Shown here: positions 17,840 through 27,552 of the stretch, one piece after another
How the letters are laid out: each line of letters opens with the position of its first letter
Position numbering within the stretch: the stretch's first letter is position 1
Assembly: GCA_051061015.1 (NCBI GenBank)
Contig: JBPFEG010000056.1
Span: 1 to 64,000, forward strand
Origin: Methylomicrobium sp051061015
GTDB taxonomy: Bacteria; Pseudomonadota; Gammaproteobacteria; Methylococcales; Methylomonadaceae
Length of the DNA stretch: 64,000 nt
Reading direction: 5' to 3'
Notes under the pieces: model-generated
The model's database searches: none
What the model saw: only the letters and a program-made list of their open reading frames with translations
Told to the model about the DNA's origin: nothing
Made by a program: the position numbers and the translations under genes

Positions 17840-20230
17840 ATGACTACCGTTTCCAAATTGCCTGTCGAATCCCTGAAGCTGCATATCGATCTGAGCGGCG
17901 TTGATCTCAAAGAGATGTCAACACCCGATACGCCGATTTTGGGCCAGACCCGGGCGCAATCGGCACTCGAATTCGGCGTAGCAATGACGCGTCCCGGCTA
18001 TAACATTTACGTGATGGGCGAACTGGGACTCGGCCGTCTGTCAATGATCACCCAACATCTGAATGCGCTCGCGGAAAAGCAACCTGCCCCGTCTACTTAC
18101 GCGTATGCCGATAATTTTCAGAATCCACGTGAGCCGGTCGCGATCGAACTGCCTCCGGAATACGGGGCGATATTCAGCGCGGATATCGAGCAGCTGATCG
18201 ACAATCTGCTCGCGACCTTTCCGGCCGCATTCGAAAGCCCGACCTATCAACAAAAAAAGACTGCGATCGAACGCCACTTCAACCAGCATTACAACAATGC
18301 GATCGATAAAGTCGATCAAAAGGCGCTGTCGATGAGCATTACGCTGTTCCGGGAAAGCGAACAGATTTCGTTCGCGCCGATTCGGGACGGCAAAGCGATC
18401 GACGATGCGGAATTTACGCAATTACCGCAAGCCGAACGGGACCTCTTCCACAAACAGATCGAGGAACTCGAAGAATATTTGAACGACGTGCTGCTCGAGT
18501 TGCCGCAATGGCGCCGCGCGCTGGTCGAAAAGATCAAACAGCTCGACAACGATACGATCAGTCAGGCGATTGAACCCCTGTTCGCGGATCTGAACGACAA
18601 GTATCAGAATATCGATGACGTGATCACCTATCTGGACGAAATCGACAACAACCTGCGCAGCACGATTCCGGAGTTCCTGATGCCCGGACGGACGGTTGAT
18701 CCGCAGGAATTTGCGAACCGTCGGCAGGTACTGCTCGAACTTTATGGGCCGAACATTCTGGTCGATAACAAAATCGAACACGGCGCGCCGGTGATCTACG
18801 AATCGCACCCCACGTATCAGAACGTGTTCGGGCGGATCGAATATTCCAGCGAGCAAGGGGCCCTGGTGACCAACTACCGGCGTATCTGCGCGGGCTCGCT
18901 GCATCGGGCAAACGGCGGCTATCTGATTCTGGACGCGGAAAAACTGCTGACCCATCCGTTCGTCTGGGAGGGGCTGAAACGTGCGCTGCAGGCGGGCAGG
19001 ATTGAAATCGAAACCCCTTATTCGGATCTCGGGATTAATACGATCACGCTGAAACCGGAAGTGATCCCGCTGAACGTGAAGGTGATCCTGGTCGGTTCAC
19101 GCGAACTCTATTATCTGCTCGAAGAGGTGGATAGTGAATTCAACGAGATGTTTAAAATCCTGGCCGACTTCGAACATTATATTCCCCGCGATGCGGTGTC
19201 GATGCAGCAGTTTGCGCAGTTGATGAACCGCCATGCGAAGGATTCGGGCGCGAAGCCCTTGACTCGGGACGCAATCGAAGCGCTGGTCGAGCACAGCTGC
19301 CGACTGGCAGAGAATCAGCATCATTTTTCAGCACGGATCACTGAGTCGCTCGATATCCTCGGTGAAGCCAACCTGTTCAGTATTCAGACGAATCACGACC
19401 GGATCGACCGGGAACAGATCGAGAAGGCGCTGGCGGCCCGCGAATTCCGGAATGGCCGCCTCGCCGAGATGATGCTCGAAGAAATGCTGGACGGTACCGT
19501 CCTGATCGATACTGAAGGCACCGCAATCGGCAAGATCAACGGCCTGACCGTGCTCGAAATCGGCGGCAGCAGCTTCGGCGCGCCGGCGCGGATCACCACA
19601 ACCGTCTATCCCGGTTCGCGAGGGATCGTCGATATCGAGCGCGAAGCGGAACTCGGCAAGGAAATCCACTCGAAAGGGGTGATGATTCTGACCGGCTATC
19701 TCGGCCATACTTATGCGCAGCAGTTTCCGCTCGCGATCTCGGCCAGCATTGCAATCGAGCAGTCCTACGGCGAAGTCGACGGCGACAGCGCTTCGCTGGC
19801 CGAATTGTGCTGCCTGATTTCGGCGCTGACCCGGACGCCGATCAAACAATCGTTCGCGGTGACCGGTTCGATCAATCAATACGGCGAAGTCCAGGCGGTC
19901 GGCGGGGTCAACGAAAAAATCGAGGGTTATTTCCGGCTGTGCAAGGCGCGCGGACTGGTCGGCCACCATGCGGCGATCATTCCAGCCGCCAACAAAAGGA
20001 ATCTGATCCTGAAACAGGAAGTGATCGAGGCGGTCGCAAAGGGACAATTTGCCATTTATGCGGTCACGAATGTTGATGAAGCGCTCGAATTACTGACCGG
20101 ACAACCGGCCGGCACAGTCGATCATAACGGCAATTATCCGGAAAACAGCATCAACGCCCAGGCTATATCCAGGCTAAAGGAAATTTCGGATATGGCGAAC
20201 GAGGAAGAGGAAAAAGGCGAAGGGGCCTAA
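17840..20230 (+). CDS. Lon-like ATP-dependent protease (YcbZ/LonB type)
   Basis: The 796-residue protein has an N-terminal AAA_32-type region, an AAA core and a C-terminal Lon protease domain. The proteolytic Ser lies in EVDGDSASLAEL and the catalytic Lys in GGVNEKIEG (about residues 650-700). The P-loop reads GELGLGRLS, with Arg where a Walker A Lys is expected, and YLILDAEKLL looks like Walker B. There is no transmembrane segment, so it should be cytosolic, unlike archaeal LonB. A second, canonical lon lies at 32-34 kb. It diverges from nifJ with 169 nt between them. Confidence 0.9.
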   Translation: MTTVSKLPVESLKLHIDLSGVDLKEMSTPDTPILGQTRAQSALEFGVAMTRPGYNIYVMGELGLGRLSMITQHLNALAEKQPAPSTYAYADNFQNPREPVAIELPPEYGAIFSADIEQLIDNLLATFPAAFESPTYQQKKTAIERHFNQHYNNAIDKVDQKALSMSITLFRESEQISFAPIRDGKAIDDAEFTQLPQAERDLFHKQIEELEEYLNDVLLELPQWRRALVEKIKQLDNDTISQAIEPLFADLNDKYQNIDDVITYLDEIDNNLRSTIPEFLMPGRTVDPQEFANRRQVLLELYGPNILVDNKIEHGAPVIYESHPTYQNVFGRIEYSSEQGALVTNYRRICAGSLHRANGGYLILDAEKLLTHPFVWEGLKRALQAGRIEIETPYSDLGINTITLKPEVIPLNVKVILVGSRELYYLLEEVDSEFNEMFKILADFEHYIPRDAVSMQQFAQLMNRHAKDSGAKPLTRDAIEALVEHSCRLAENQHHFSARITESLDILGEANLFSIQTNHDRIDREQIEKALAAREFRNGRLAEMMLEEMLDGTVLIDTEGTAIGKINGLTVLEIGGSSFGAPARITTTVYPGSRGIVDIEREAELGKEIHSKGVMILTGYLGHTYAQQFPLAISASIAIEQSYGEVDGDSASLAELCCLISALTRTPIKQSFAVTGSINQYGEVQAVGGVNEKIEGYFRLCKARGLVGHHAAIIPAANKRNLILKQEVIEAVAKGQFAIYAVTNVDEALELLTGQPAGTVDHNGNYPENSINAQAISRLKEISDMANEEEEKGEGA

Positions 20231-20426
20231 TAGTTAAAATGCAGTCCGTAGTGCCTTCGGCGTTCTTGCCCTTATCTGCGGGCTGCACGGCTAACTTTTG
20301 GGACGAGGAATACCGTTGACTTTCCGCATGGCGGGAAGTGGTGCGGGTAGCCTTGTATTTGACAACCCGGCTCGTAAGTTCCACTAGCTGTACTTTTTTC
20401 CGGGGATGGTCTACGATTTCCCCGCG

Positions 20427-21050
20427 CTATTGCCCCAGCTCGGTCACGATCACGTCGATGCCGTTCTGCCGCAGCCGGGAACGGATCACGCTGACGCTGG
20501 TCATCCGCGTATATGGTCCCAATGTCACGCGGTGCCAGGTTACGCTGCCCACCTTAGTTTTTTCGAGGCGCGATTCGATTCCCATCAGGGCCAGCTTGGC
20601 GCGCAAATTATCGGCTTCCGAGGCTTCCTTATAGGAGCCTGCCTGCAGAATATAATGGGTCGGCTTGGCCTTGCCGACCCGCTCCTCGCGTGCGCGCGTA
20701 TTGATCTCGTGATCGGGCACAACGATTTCTTTTTTCGGCAGATAAGTATAAAAATCGAACTGGGGACCTTGGGGCTCGGGTATTGCCTCGACTTTCAGCT
20801 TGGTTTTATTGGCCCCTCCTGCCGCCGAGCCGGAGGCCGGGTTTGCTGGAACGGACGGATTGACGGCCATAATCGGTGCGGTCGGCTTGTCGCCCTTGCT
20901 GGTGAGATAGAACAAAAACACCACGAAACCGATGATCAACCCCGTAATCAACATCCATCGCCATAACGCCAGGCCGTCTTTCTGCTTGGGCCGGCGATTG
21001 CGCGTGGATTCGCGGGTATTTTGTGCTCTGTATTTGTAGTCTCTGGCCAT
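20427..21050 (-). CDS. SPOR-domain protein, FtsN-like
   Basis: The 207-residue protein has a basic N-terminus (MARDYKYRAQNTRES), one membrane segment at about residues 31-50 and a Pro/Ala/Ser-rich linker. A C-terminal SPOR domain follows (YILQAGSYKEASEADNLRAKLALMG). SPOR domains bind denuded septal peptidoglycan, and FtsN activates septal synthesis. It starts one nt after argS ends, in the priA-argS-ftsN order of many gammaproteobacteria. The hslV and hslU genes that often follow are not here. Confidence 0.88.
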   Translation of the reverse strand: MARDYKYRAQNTRESTRNRRPKQKDGLALWRWMLITGLIIGFVVFLFYLTSKGDKPTAPIMAVNPSVPANPASGSAAGGANKTKLKVEAIPEPQGPQFDFYTYLPKKEIVVPDHEINTRAREERVGKAKPTHYILQAGSYKEASEADNLRAKLALMGIESRLEKTKVGSVTWHRVTLGPYTRMTSVSVIRSRLRQNGIDVIVTELGQ

Positions 21051-21051
21051 G

Positions 21052-22812
21052 TTACATCGTTTCAGGCGTATTGATATTCAACAATCCCAGGCCGTTTGCC
21101 AACACCTGCCTGACCGCAGCGATCAGATTCAGGCGGGCGTTGCGCAACGGTGCATCCTCGACCAGAAACTGGTGCGCGTTATAGTAGGCATGAAAATCGT
21201 TCGCCAATTCGCGCAGATAAAGGATCAATTGGTGCGGTTCATGCTGCAGCGCGGCACGTTCCAGCGTCTCGGGATATCGCGACAGTTTAGCGACCAGATT
21301 CAGCTCGTGTTCTTCATTCAGCGAGCCCAGGCTTTCCATGCCGAGTCCCAGGTTCCTGTCCAGTCCCTTCTCGTCGAGCTGGCGAAACACGCTGCACACC
21401 CGCGCATGCGCGTATTGCACATAGAATACCGGATTTTCGTTGGTTCTGGAGGTCGCAAGCTTCAGGTCGAAATCCATGTGCTGTTCCGAACGGCGCAGCA
21501 CATAGAAGAAGCGCGCCGCATCCTTGCCGACTTCGTTACGAAGTTGCCTGAGCGTCACAAACTCGCCCGAGCGGGTCGACATCTGCACTTTTTCCTCGCC
21601 GCGGTAAAGCGTCGCAAACTGCACCAGCAACACTTTCAGTTTGCTTGCATCGGCTCCCAATGCCGTCATCGCGGCTTTCACGCGCGGAATGTAACCATGA
21701 TGGTCGGCGCCCCAGATGTTGATGATTTCTTCGAAGCCGCGGTCCAGCTTGTTCATGTGGTAGGCAATATCGGACGCAAAATAGGTATATTGACCGTTTT
21801 CACGCTGAACCACGCGGTCTTTTTCATCGCCTAATTGACTCGATGCAAACCAGATCGCGCCGTCCTGTTCGTATAGATGGCCGCCGGCGCGCAGCCGGTC
21901 GAGCGCCTGCGCGACCGAATCGTCCGCCAAAAGGCTCCGCTCCGAAAACCATTCCTGATAGTCGACTCCGAACTCCTGCAAATCGTTGCGAATATCCTCC
22001 AGAATGTTGTTCAGACCGGCCTGAAAAAAATGCTCGTAATGGGTGTTGCCGAGCAATTCCTTGGCCCTGGCGATCAATGCATCGATATGGATTTCTTTAT
22101 CGCCGCCCGCTGCTTCGTCCGGCGGAATGTTTTCGAACACCGTCCGGACCGGAAACCGGAAGGCGTCTCCCGAGGCTTTATGCAATGCCCAGGAAATATC
22201 GCGTACATATTCGCCGCGGTAGCCGTTGCTGGGAAAGTGCACCACTTCACCGCAGTCCTCGAGGTATCGGAGCCAGATACTGGTCGCCAGAATATCCATC
22301 TGCCGCCCCGCATCGTTCACGTAATATTCGCGGTGCACATCGAAACCGACTGCCTCCAGTAAATCGGCTACGACCGAGCCATAGGCTGCGCCGCGTCCGT
22401 GACCGACATGCAGAGGCCCCGTCGGATTCGCCGAAACGAATTCGACCTGAACCCGTTTGCCGGCGCCTGTCTTGCTTAAACCAAACTCAAATCCCTGATC
22501 ATGGATTGTCCGGATGATCTCATACTGGCCGTTCGGATCGATAAAAAAATTGATGAATCCGGGACCGGCAATTTCGACTTTGATAACGGCCTCGTCCTTA
22601 GACAGCGCCCCGACGATCTTCTCGGCCAGTTGCCGGGGATTCAATTTGGCCGGCTTGGCCAGCACCAGCGCCACATTCGATGCAAAATCGCCGTGCGAAG
22701 AATCCCGGCTGTGTTCAATGCTAATGACCGGCTCCGCATCCTGGGGCAATGTACCGTCGTTTTTCAGTGTATCGACAGACAGGCGTAACAATACCTCTAG
22801 TTTTTTTTTCAT
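21052..22812 (-). CDS. argS: Arginyl-tRNA synthetase
   Basis: ArgS charges tRNA-Arg with arginine. The 586-residue class I enzyme has the N-terminal additional domain and the HIGH-type motif HVGH in ANPTGPLHVGHGRGAA near residue 125. It has the VQMSTRSG segment that stands for KMSKS in many ArgRS, and a DALR anticodon-binding domain at the C-terminus (YVQYAHARVCSVFRQL). It lies between priA, 680 nt upstream, and the ftsN-like gene, 1 nt downstream. Confidence 0.97.
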   Translation of the reverse strand: MKKKLEVLLRLSVDTLKNDGTLPQDAEPVISIEHSRDSSHGDFASNVALVLAKPAKLNPRQLAEKIVGALSKDEAVIKVEIAGPGFINFFIDPNGQYEIIRTIHDQGFEFGLSKTGAGKRVQVEFVSANPTGPLHVGHGRGAAYGSVVADLLEAVGFDVHREYYVNDAGRQMDILATSIWLRYLEDCGEVVHFPSNGYRGEYVRDISWALHKASGDAFRFPVRTVFENIPPDEAAGGDKEIHIDALIARAKELLGNTHYEHFFQAGLNNILEDIRNDLQEFGVDYQEWFSERSLLADDSVAQALDRLRAGGHLYEQDGAIWFASSQLGDEKDRVVQRENGQYTYFASDIAYHMNKLDRGFEEIINIWGADHHGYIPRVKAAMTALGADASKLKVLLVQFATLYRGEEKVQMSTRSGEFVTLRQLRNEVGKDAARFFYVLRRSEQHMDFDLKLATSRTNENPVFYVQYAHARVCSVFRQLDEKGLDRNLGLGMESLGSLNEEHELNLVAKLSRYPETLERAALQHEPHQLILYLRELANDFHAYYNAHQFLVEDAPLRNARLNLIAAVRQVLANGLGLLNINTPETM

Positions 22813-23494
22813 TACTGGTAAAAACAGGTGAAAGAATCAGAAAAATATCTGTGCATTATCTATCAAAATGCCCCGATTATCCATCCGGCCATTATCCGGT
22901 TTTCGGAATCATGCGCCGGTGAATCAGGAGGAACGACTTTTCCTTCGGACACTATTCCCCACTGAGCCGGACCCAGCCATTTCCAATAAATGAGTGGCAG
23001 TCGTCGATATATGAAAAAATTCCCACATTTTACTTCCTTCAGGAATGCGTACATCCTGCCCCAAACCTGTGCAGGATCAAAACGAAATCACTGAAGTAGT
23101 GCAATAAACCTCGGGTTGTGCTGATCGCGCATTGAAGTGCTTGCCTAAAACACCGGGTAATCTCTTTCCTTTAACGTAAAAAAACTTTCTGGCACAGGAT
23201 ATGCTGCCTATTTAGCGCAGGCAGGCAGAATCACTCAGTCCTATTCAATGAAAGGCGGAGCAACGGCTTCCAGGCGTTCTCAGCCTCGCTCTTTTCAAGG
23301 CAAAGTACTTCGGCATCAACAAGGGCCAACTTTTCCTGATGCTCGGCGACTCTCAACCGCCAAAACAGGCAAAGCCCCCGCGCCCTGGCTGCCGGTCGAA
23401 CCGCGCAATACGGTAAAAATGGACACCGTCCTCCTCCTTACGGCTCCCGGAATGAGGAGGGCGCAATTTTTCCGGAATGGAATCAAAAACCGCT
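22813..23494. other. 682-nt intergenic region between priA and argS
   Basis: I see no convincing gene. A 63-codon frame (22863-23054, minus) and a 101-codon frame (23248-23553, plus) have no recognisable motif or good Shine-Dalgarno, and the second runs into the 3' end of priA. A hairpin with stem CTGCCT/AGGCAG lies at 23204-23224 without a T-run. The argS promoter must lie here or upstream, but no clear -35/-10 pair stands out. Confidence 0.5.
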
Positions 23495-25723
23495 TCAATA
23501 CAAATCCACCGGGTCGACGTCGAGCGACCAGCGCAGATTCTTTTCTTTTTTGATTTTGTCGATTTCCGGCAACAGACGATCCAGTAATTGCTGCAGAACC
23601 TGACGTTTCGAATCCTGCAGCAGTAGCTGATAACGGTACAAACCGGCACGCTTCGCCATCGGCGCAGCAACGGGGCCAAGGATCAACGTCTCGCCGGTCC
23701 TGATCCTGCCGGCCAGTTTTTTTACTTCTTCCAGAAACGCCTTGGGCTTGAAAGCATCGTTCGCCTGAGCTCGAAACAAAGCCTGATGGCTGAACGGCGG
23801 CAAGGCAGCCGCCTTCCGCTCTTCCAGCGATTGCCGCGCAAAGCCGTTGTAGCCTTCCCGAAGCAAGGTAGTCAACAGCGGATGCTCGGGATGGCGTGTC
23901 TGCAAAATGACCAAGCCGGGCTTGTCTGCCCGCCCCGCGCGTCCGATCACCTGCACGATCATCTGCGCGAGTTTTTCCGCCGCATGAAAATCGATACTGA
24001 ACAGACCGCTGTCGGTGTCGAGGATCGCGACCAGCGTCACATTCGGAAAATGATGACCTTTCGCGAGCATCTGCGTGCCTAAAATAATGTCCGCCCGGCC
24101 CTCATTGATCTGTTGCAGATAATTTTCAAGCGAACCTTTGCGTTGCGTGGTGTCGCGATCGAGCCGGACAATCGTTTTGTCCGGAAACAAATCGGGCAGG
24201 ATTTTTTCGACACGCTCGGTGCCGAGCCCCAGGGGCTTCAGCGTGCTGCCGGTGCAGGAAGGACAGGATTTCACGACCGGCTGTTCGCCCGCGCAGTGGT
24301 GGCAGCGCAGCTTTTGCTCACGGAAATGGATCACCAGATTCGCATCGCAATAAGTACAGCGCGCAACCCAGCCGCAATCGTGGCAAATCAATCTCGGTGC
24401 GAAGCCGCGCCGGTTCAAGAACAGCAGCACCTGCTCGTCTTTGTCCAGGGTTTGCCTGATTTCCGTCAGCAACGGTTCGGAAATGCCTTCATGCAGCACC
24501 TTGTTGCGGATATCGAGCAAGCGAACCGAAGGCGCCGAGGCATTGCCGGCGCGGTTCGGCAGTTGCAGCAAGCGGTAACGTCCGGTTTGCGCGTTATACA
24601 GACTTTCCAGAGACGGCGTCGCAGAACCGAGCACTACCGGAACATTCGCCAGTTTGGCGCGAAGCACCGCGACATCGCGGGCGGAAAAACGAAAGCCTTC
24701 CTGCTGTTTAAAGGAGGTATCATGCTCCTCGTCCAGAATGATCAGGCCAAGCCTCGGCAACGGCGTAAACAGGGCCGAACGCGTGCCGAGCAAAATCGAG
24801 CTGACGCCTTGCTGCATCGACAGCCAGGCGTTCTGGCGCTGGGCGTCGGTCAGCTTCGAGTGCGAGACTTCGATATTCACTGCAAAACGCTGCCGGAAGC
24901 GGTTTTCAAGTTGCGGCGTCAGGGTAATTTCGGGCAGCAGCACCAGCACCTGTCGGCCGCGCTCCAACACTGGCCGGATGATCTGCATGTATACTTCGGT
25001 CTTGCCGCTGCCGGTTACGCCTTCGAGCAAAAACACGCCGAAGCGATCCAGTCCTGCGCAGACCTCGTCGATCACCGCGACCTGTTCGACATTACAGTCT
25101 ATCGGATTTCCTTTAATTGGCGGCAGTGCGGAGTCAGCCTGTAACGCAGAGGCATCGATCGTTAACAACTCCTTTGCCGTCAATTGCTTTAAGGCAGGCC
25201 GCCAGTTTTCTAGCGATGCCGACAGTTCGGCTTCGGAAAAACCGTTCGTGCTGTGTTGAAACGCTTCCAGCAACTGTTTTTGTTTCGGCGCTCTTTGCAG
25301 CGTTGCCGGATCGAAATTTATGCCTTTCGAGGTCAGAACATACCGTACCGGCCGTTCGAGTACGGCAGCTCTGCCTTGTCGAAGCCCGACGGGAAAGGCC
25401 GAAGCGAAGACCTCTCCCAAGGGATGATGGTAATACCGCGCAGCCCAATGCAAGAGGCGCAAGTCCTCCGGCGATAACAACGGTTCTTGATCAAGAATCC
25501 GGGCAACCGGTTTTAACTGGTCCCGGTTCAGTTCGCTGGTCTGCTCCAGGCTGACCAGATAGGCGGTCTTTTGAGTCTTGCCGAACGGCACCGACAGGCG
25601 TAGTCCCGGCTTCAGGAGCTCAAGGAGGAGCGGCTCCGGTGCCTCATAATCGAATAAGCGATAGAGCGGTACATCGATAGCTACCCTGAGAATCGGCGAT
25701 ACCTTTTCCTGCAACTTGGCCAT
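23495..25723 (-). CDS. priA: Primosomal protein N' (replication restart helicase)
   Basis: PriA binds abandoned replication forks, unwinds the lagging arm and starts reloading of DnaB. The 742-residue protein has the N-terminal DNA-binding domain, Walker A GVTGSGKTEVY near residue 240 and the DEEH box in IILDEEHD. Between helicase lobes it has eight Zn-binding Cys in four CxxC pairs (CHDC, CTYC, CHHC, CPSC). A C-terminal helicase lobe follows (QVIGRAGRADKPG). Length and motif order are those of a complete PriA. Confidence 0.97.
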   Translation of the reverse strand: MAKLQEKVSPILRVAIDVPLYRLFDYEAPEPLLLELLKPGLRLSVPFGKTQKTAYLVSLEQTSELNRDQLKPVARILDQEPLLSPEDLRLLHWAARYYHHPLGEVFASAFPVGLRQGRAAVLERPVRYVLTSKGINFDPATLQRAPKQKQLLEAFQHSTNGFSEAELSASLENWRPALKQLTAKELLTIDASALQADSALPPIKGNPIDCNVEQVAVIDEVCAGLDRFGVFLLEGVTGSGKTEVYMQIIRPVLERGRQVLVLLPEITLTPQLENRFRQRFAVNIEVSHSKLTDAQRQNAWLSMQQGVSSILLGTRSALFTPLPRLGLIILDEEHDTSFKQQEGFRFSARDVAVLRAKLANVPVVLGSATPSLESLYNAQTGRYRLLQLPNRAGNASAPSVRLLDIRNKVLHEGISEPLLTEIRQTLDKDEQVLLFLNRRGFAPRLICHDCGWVARCTYCDANLVIHFREQKLRCHHCAGEQPVVKSCPSCTGSTLKPLGLGTERVEKILPDLFPDKTIVRLDRDTTQRKGSLENYLQQINEGRADIILGTQMLAKGHHFPNVTLVAILDTDSGLFSIDFHAAEKLAQMIVQVIGRAGRADKPGLVILQTRHPEHPLLTTLLREGYNGFARQSLEERKAAALPPFSHQALFRAQANDAFKPKAFLEEVKKLAGRIRTGETLILGPVAAPMAKRAGLYRYQLLLQDSKRQVLQQLLDRLLPEIDKIKKEKNLRWSLDVDPVDLY

Positions 25724-26107
25724 AGAAATTGAAAGAGGGATTAAAAATGTCTGCTAAGTTGCTCTATCTTGAGGACTACCCGGAGTTACCCACAAAAGCT
25801 GTGGATAAGTCTGTGGGCAACTACTTTTCAAAGCTGCTTAATTGCGGTTTTTATTGCAGTTTTGTTAATTTGACCAAAAATTAGCCTCGTTATTTTTTGT
25901 TTTATTTTCAATTACTTGCTTGAAATATAAAAATCAGATGGACGAATTTGGGGGCCTTTTTCCGATAACAACCGATGCCGAAGCAGAAGATCAAACCGGT
26001 GCATATCTTGTCAAGTGCCGGTGCAAAATGTGTCATTCTTGCAATAATCACAACAGTAAAACTTGTCGTTCTGGATGTTTTGATAATCCAGCGATCAAAA
26101 ACCCCTA
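25724..26107. other. 384-nt AT-rich intergenic region between priA and dsbB
   Basis: No gene is recognised. The stretch 25821-25925 is clearly more AT-rich than its surroundings. A Cys-rich reading frame on the plus strand (25920-26402) runs antisense into dsbB and lacks a Shine-Dalgarno. The DnaA-box-like cluster at 25786-25820 is listed separately. Confidence 0.5.
25786..25820. promoter_or_regulatory. Cluster of three DnaA-box-like 9-mers
   Basis: Within 35 nt there are TTACCCACA (25786-25794, plus), TTATCCACA (25808-25800, minus, a perfect match to the TTATNCACA consensus) and TTGCCCACA (25820-25812, minus). The first two form an inverted repeat with one mismatch. An AT-rich stretch follows. 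Binding of DnaA is inferred from the consensus alone. Confidence 0.5.
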
Positions 26108-26626
26108 TCAATTCTGCCTGACATTCCAGAACTGTAGAAAACTCAACGTAGCCAGCAGCAAAAATGCAATCAGGGTCCAGGCGGGCATGCTTAACCCCCA
26201 AAATGTCCAGTCGACTTTCGCGCAGTCGCCTGTACCACTCAGCATCAGCTTCAGCGTCTCAGCCAACGGAAAATTGTTAAAAATATATTCGAGCCCCGGT
26301 CCGCATTCCGGCACTTCTTCAGGCGGCAAATGCTGCAACCAGACATGCCGAGCCGAAATCGCACCACCGCCCAAAGCGGTCAACGCCCCCAGTATTGCAT
26401 AGGCTTTGACGCCGGCAGCTTCGGGATTATGCAGCCCGGCGATCAACAACACGATGCCGGTCAACAAAATCCCAATACGTTGGGAAATACACAATGGGCA
26501 CGGCTCCAATCCGCCTACGAACTGAAAATAAGCGCCCATTGATAACAGAAAAACGCAGCCTGAAAATCCCAGAAAAAACCAAATGCGCGGAGTGAATTTT
26601 ATCCGTTCCAGCCAATTTTTGTTCAT
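26108..26626 (-). CDS. dsbB: Disulfide bond formation protein DsbB
   Basis: DsbB is an inner-membrane quinone reductase that reoxidises DsbA in the periplasm. In this start choice the protein is 172 residues with four hydrophobic helices. It carries the first periplasmic Cys pair in EPCPLCISQR (quinone-proximal CxxC type) and the second pair in EVPECGPG and GTGDCAKVDW. The ATG at 26626 (MNKNWLERIKF) is preferred; a TTG six codons upstream gives a longer frame. It is followed on the opposite side by a TauE/SafE permease gene. Confidence 0.94.
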   Translation of the reverse strand: MNKNWLERIKFTPRIWFFLGFSGCVFLLSMGAYFQFVGGLEPCPLCISQRIGILLTGIVLLIAGLHNPEAAGVKAYAILGALTALGGGAISARHVWLQHLPPEEVPECGPGLEYIFNNFPLAETLKLMLSGTGDCAKVDWTFWGLSMPAWTLIAFLLLATLSFLQFWNVRQN

Positions 26627-26669
26627 CGAGTACCCGAGTTGCAATGCCTAAATTAAGAAAGCCCGGCGG

Positions 26670-27461
26670 CTATAGCCAGATCATTTTCGCCGCCACGATC
26701 AGCAGCAATAACGCGAAATAGCGTTTCAATTTTTGCGCCGGAATCAGGCCGGCCAGCTTCGCGCCGATGGGGGCGGTAATCACGCTGGTCAATACGATCC
26801 CCGCAAACGAAGGGAGATAAATATAACCCAAACTCCAATCCGGCAACAGCGGCGCGTGCCAGCCCAACAGGATATAACTGAGGGTTCCGCCGATCGCAAT
26901 CGGCAGGCCGCAGGCGCTGGACACGGCGACCGCGTTGCGGATCGGCGTCTGAAAATGCACCAGATAAGGCACGGTCAGCGTACCGCCGCCAATCCCGATG
27001 ATCGCCGACAGGCCGCCGATCACCAGCGCCGCCCCATAATCCAGCAGCAGCGGCGAAGGCTTCCGGCCGGCCTTCGGCTGTTTTTGCAAGACCAGTTGCA
27101 GCGCCGCATAGAGCAGATAAATGATGAAAATATAACGCAGCAGCTCACCCGAAATCCGGTCGGCGACCACCGCCCCCAGCGCCGAACCCACCATAATACC
27201 GGGAACGAGACGACTTACCTTCGACCAGATCACCGCACCGAGCCGGTGGTGCGCGATCACCGAAGCGATCGAGGTCAGGATAATCGTCGCCAGCGAAGTG
27301 GCCACCGCCATAATCATTATGTTCTCCGCCGCGAATCCTTGCTCGGTAAACAGCATCACCAGTACGGGCACCATCACCAGCCCGCCGCCGATCCCGAAAA
27401 GTCCTGCAAATAAACCGGTGATTGCGCCCAGCATCATGCCGGCTAAAAATAAGATACTCAC
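26670..27461 (-). CDS. Sulfite exporter TauE/SafE family permease
   Basis: The 263-residue integral membrane protein has about eight hydrophobic segments arranged as two halves. Each half starts with a Gly-rich stretch, FAGLFGIGGGLVMVPVL and SAIIGIGGGTLTVPYL, the duplicated signature of the TauE/SafE (DUF81) family. Members move sulfite, sulfoacetate or other small organosulfur anions; the substrate cannot be read from sequence. Translation starts at a GTG. It lies 44 nt upstream of dsbB on the same strand and may share its transcript. Confidence 0.88.
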   Translation of the reverse strand: MSILFLAGMMLGAITGLFAGLFGIGGGLVMVPVLVMLFTEQGFAAENIMIMAVATSLATIILTSIASVIAHHRLGAVIWSKVSRLVPGIMVGSALGAVVADRISGELLRYIFIIYLLYAALQLVLQKQPKAGRKPSPLLLDYGAALVIGGLSAIIGIGGGTLTVPYLVHFQTPIRNAVAVSSACGLPIAIGGTLSYILLGWHAPLLPDWSLGYIYLPSFAGIVLTSVITAPIGAKLAGLIPAQKLKRYFALLLLIVAAKMIWL

Positions 27462-27552
27462 CCTGCCCTCTCGACCTTGTGACGGCCTTCTAATGCCGCC
27501 CTCTTCCTGTCTATGGTATGCTAAGACCCATCGTTTAATAAAGTTATCATAT

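Noticed and set aside
24113..25144. 343-codon frame on the plus strand
   Set aside because: It is antisense to priA, whose Walker and zinc motifs are all in the other frame.
25786..25808. Intrinsic terminator for priA or dsbB
   Set aside because: The inverted repeat has no following T-run, and its arms match the DnaA-box consensus instead.
25920..26402. Cys-rich 160-codon frame on the plus strand
   Set aside because: The Cys pattern looked like a metal-binding protein, but more than half is antisense to dsbB and there is no Shine-Dalgarno.
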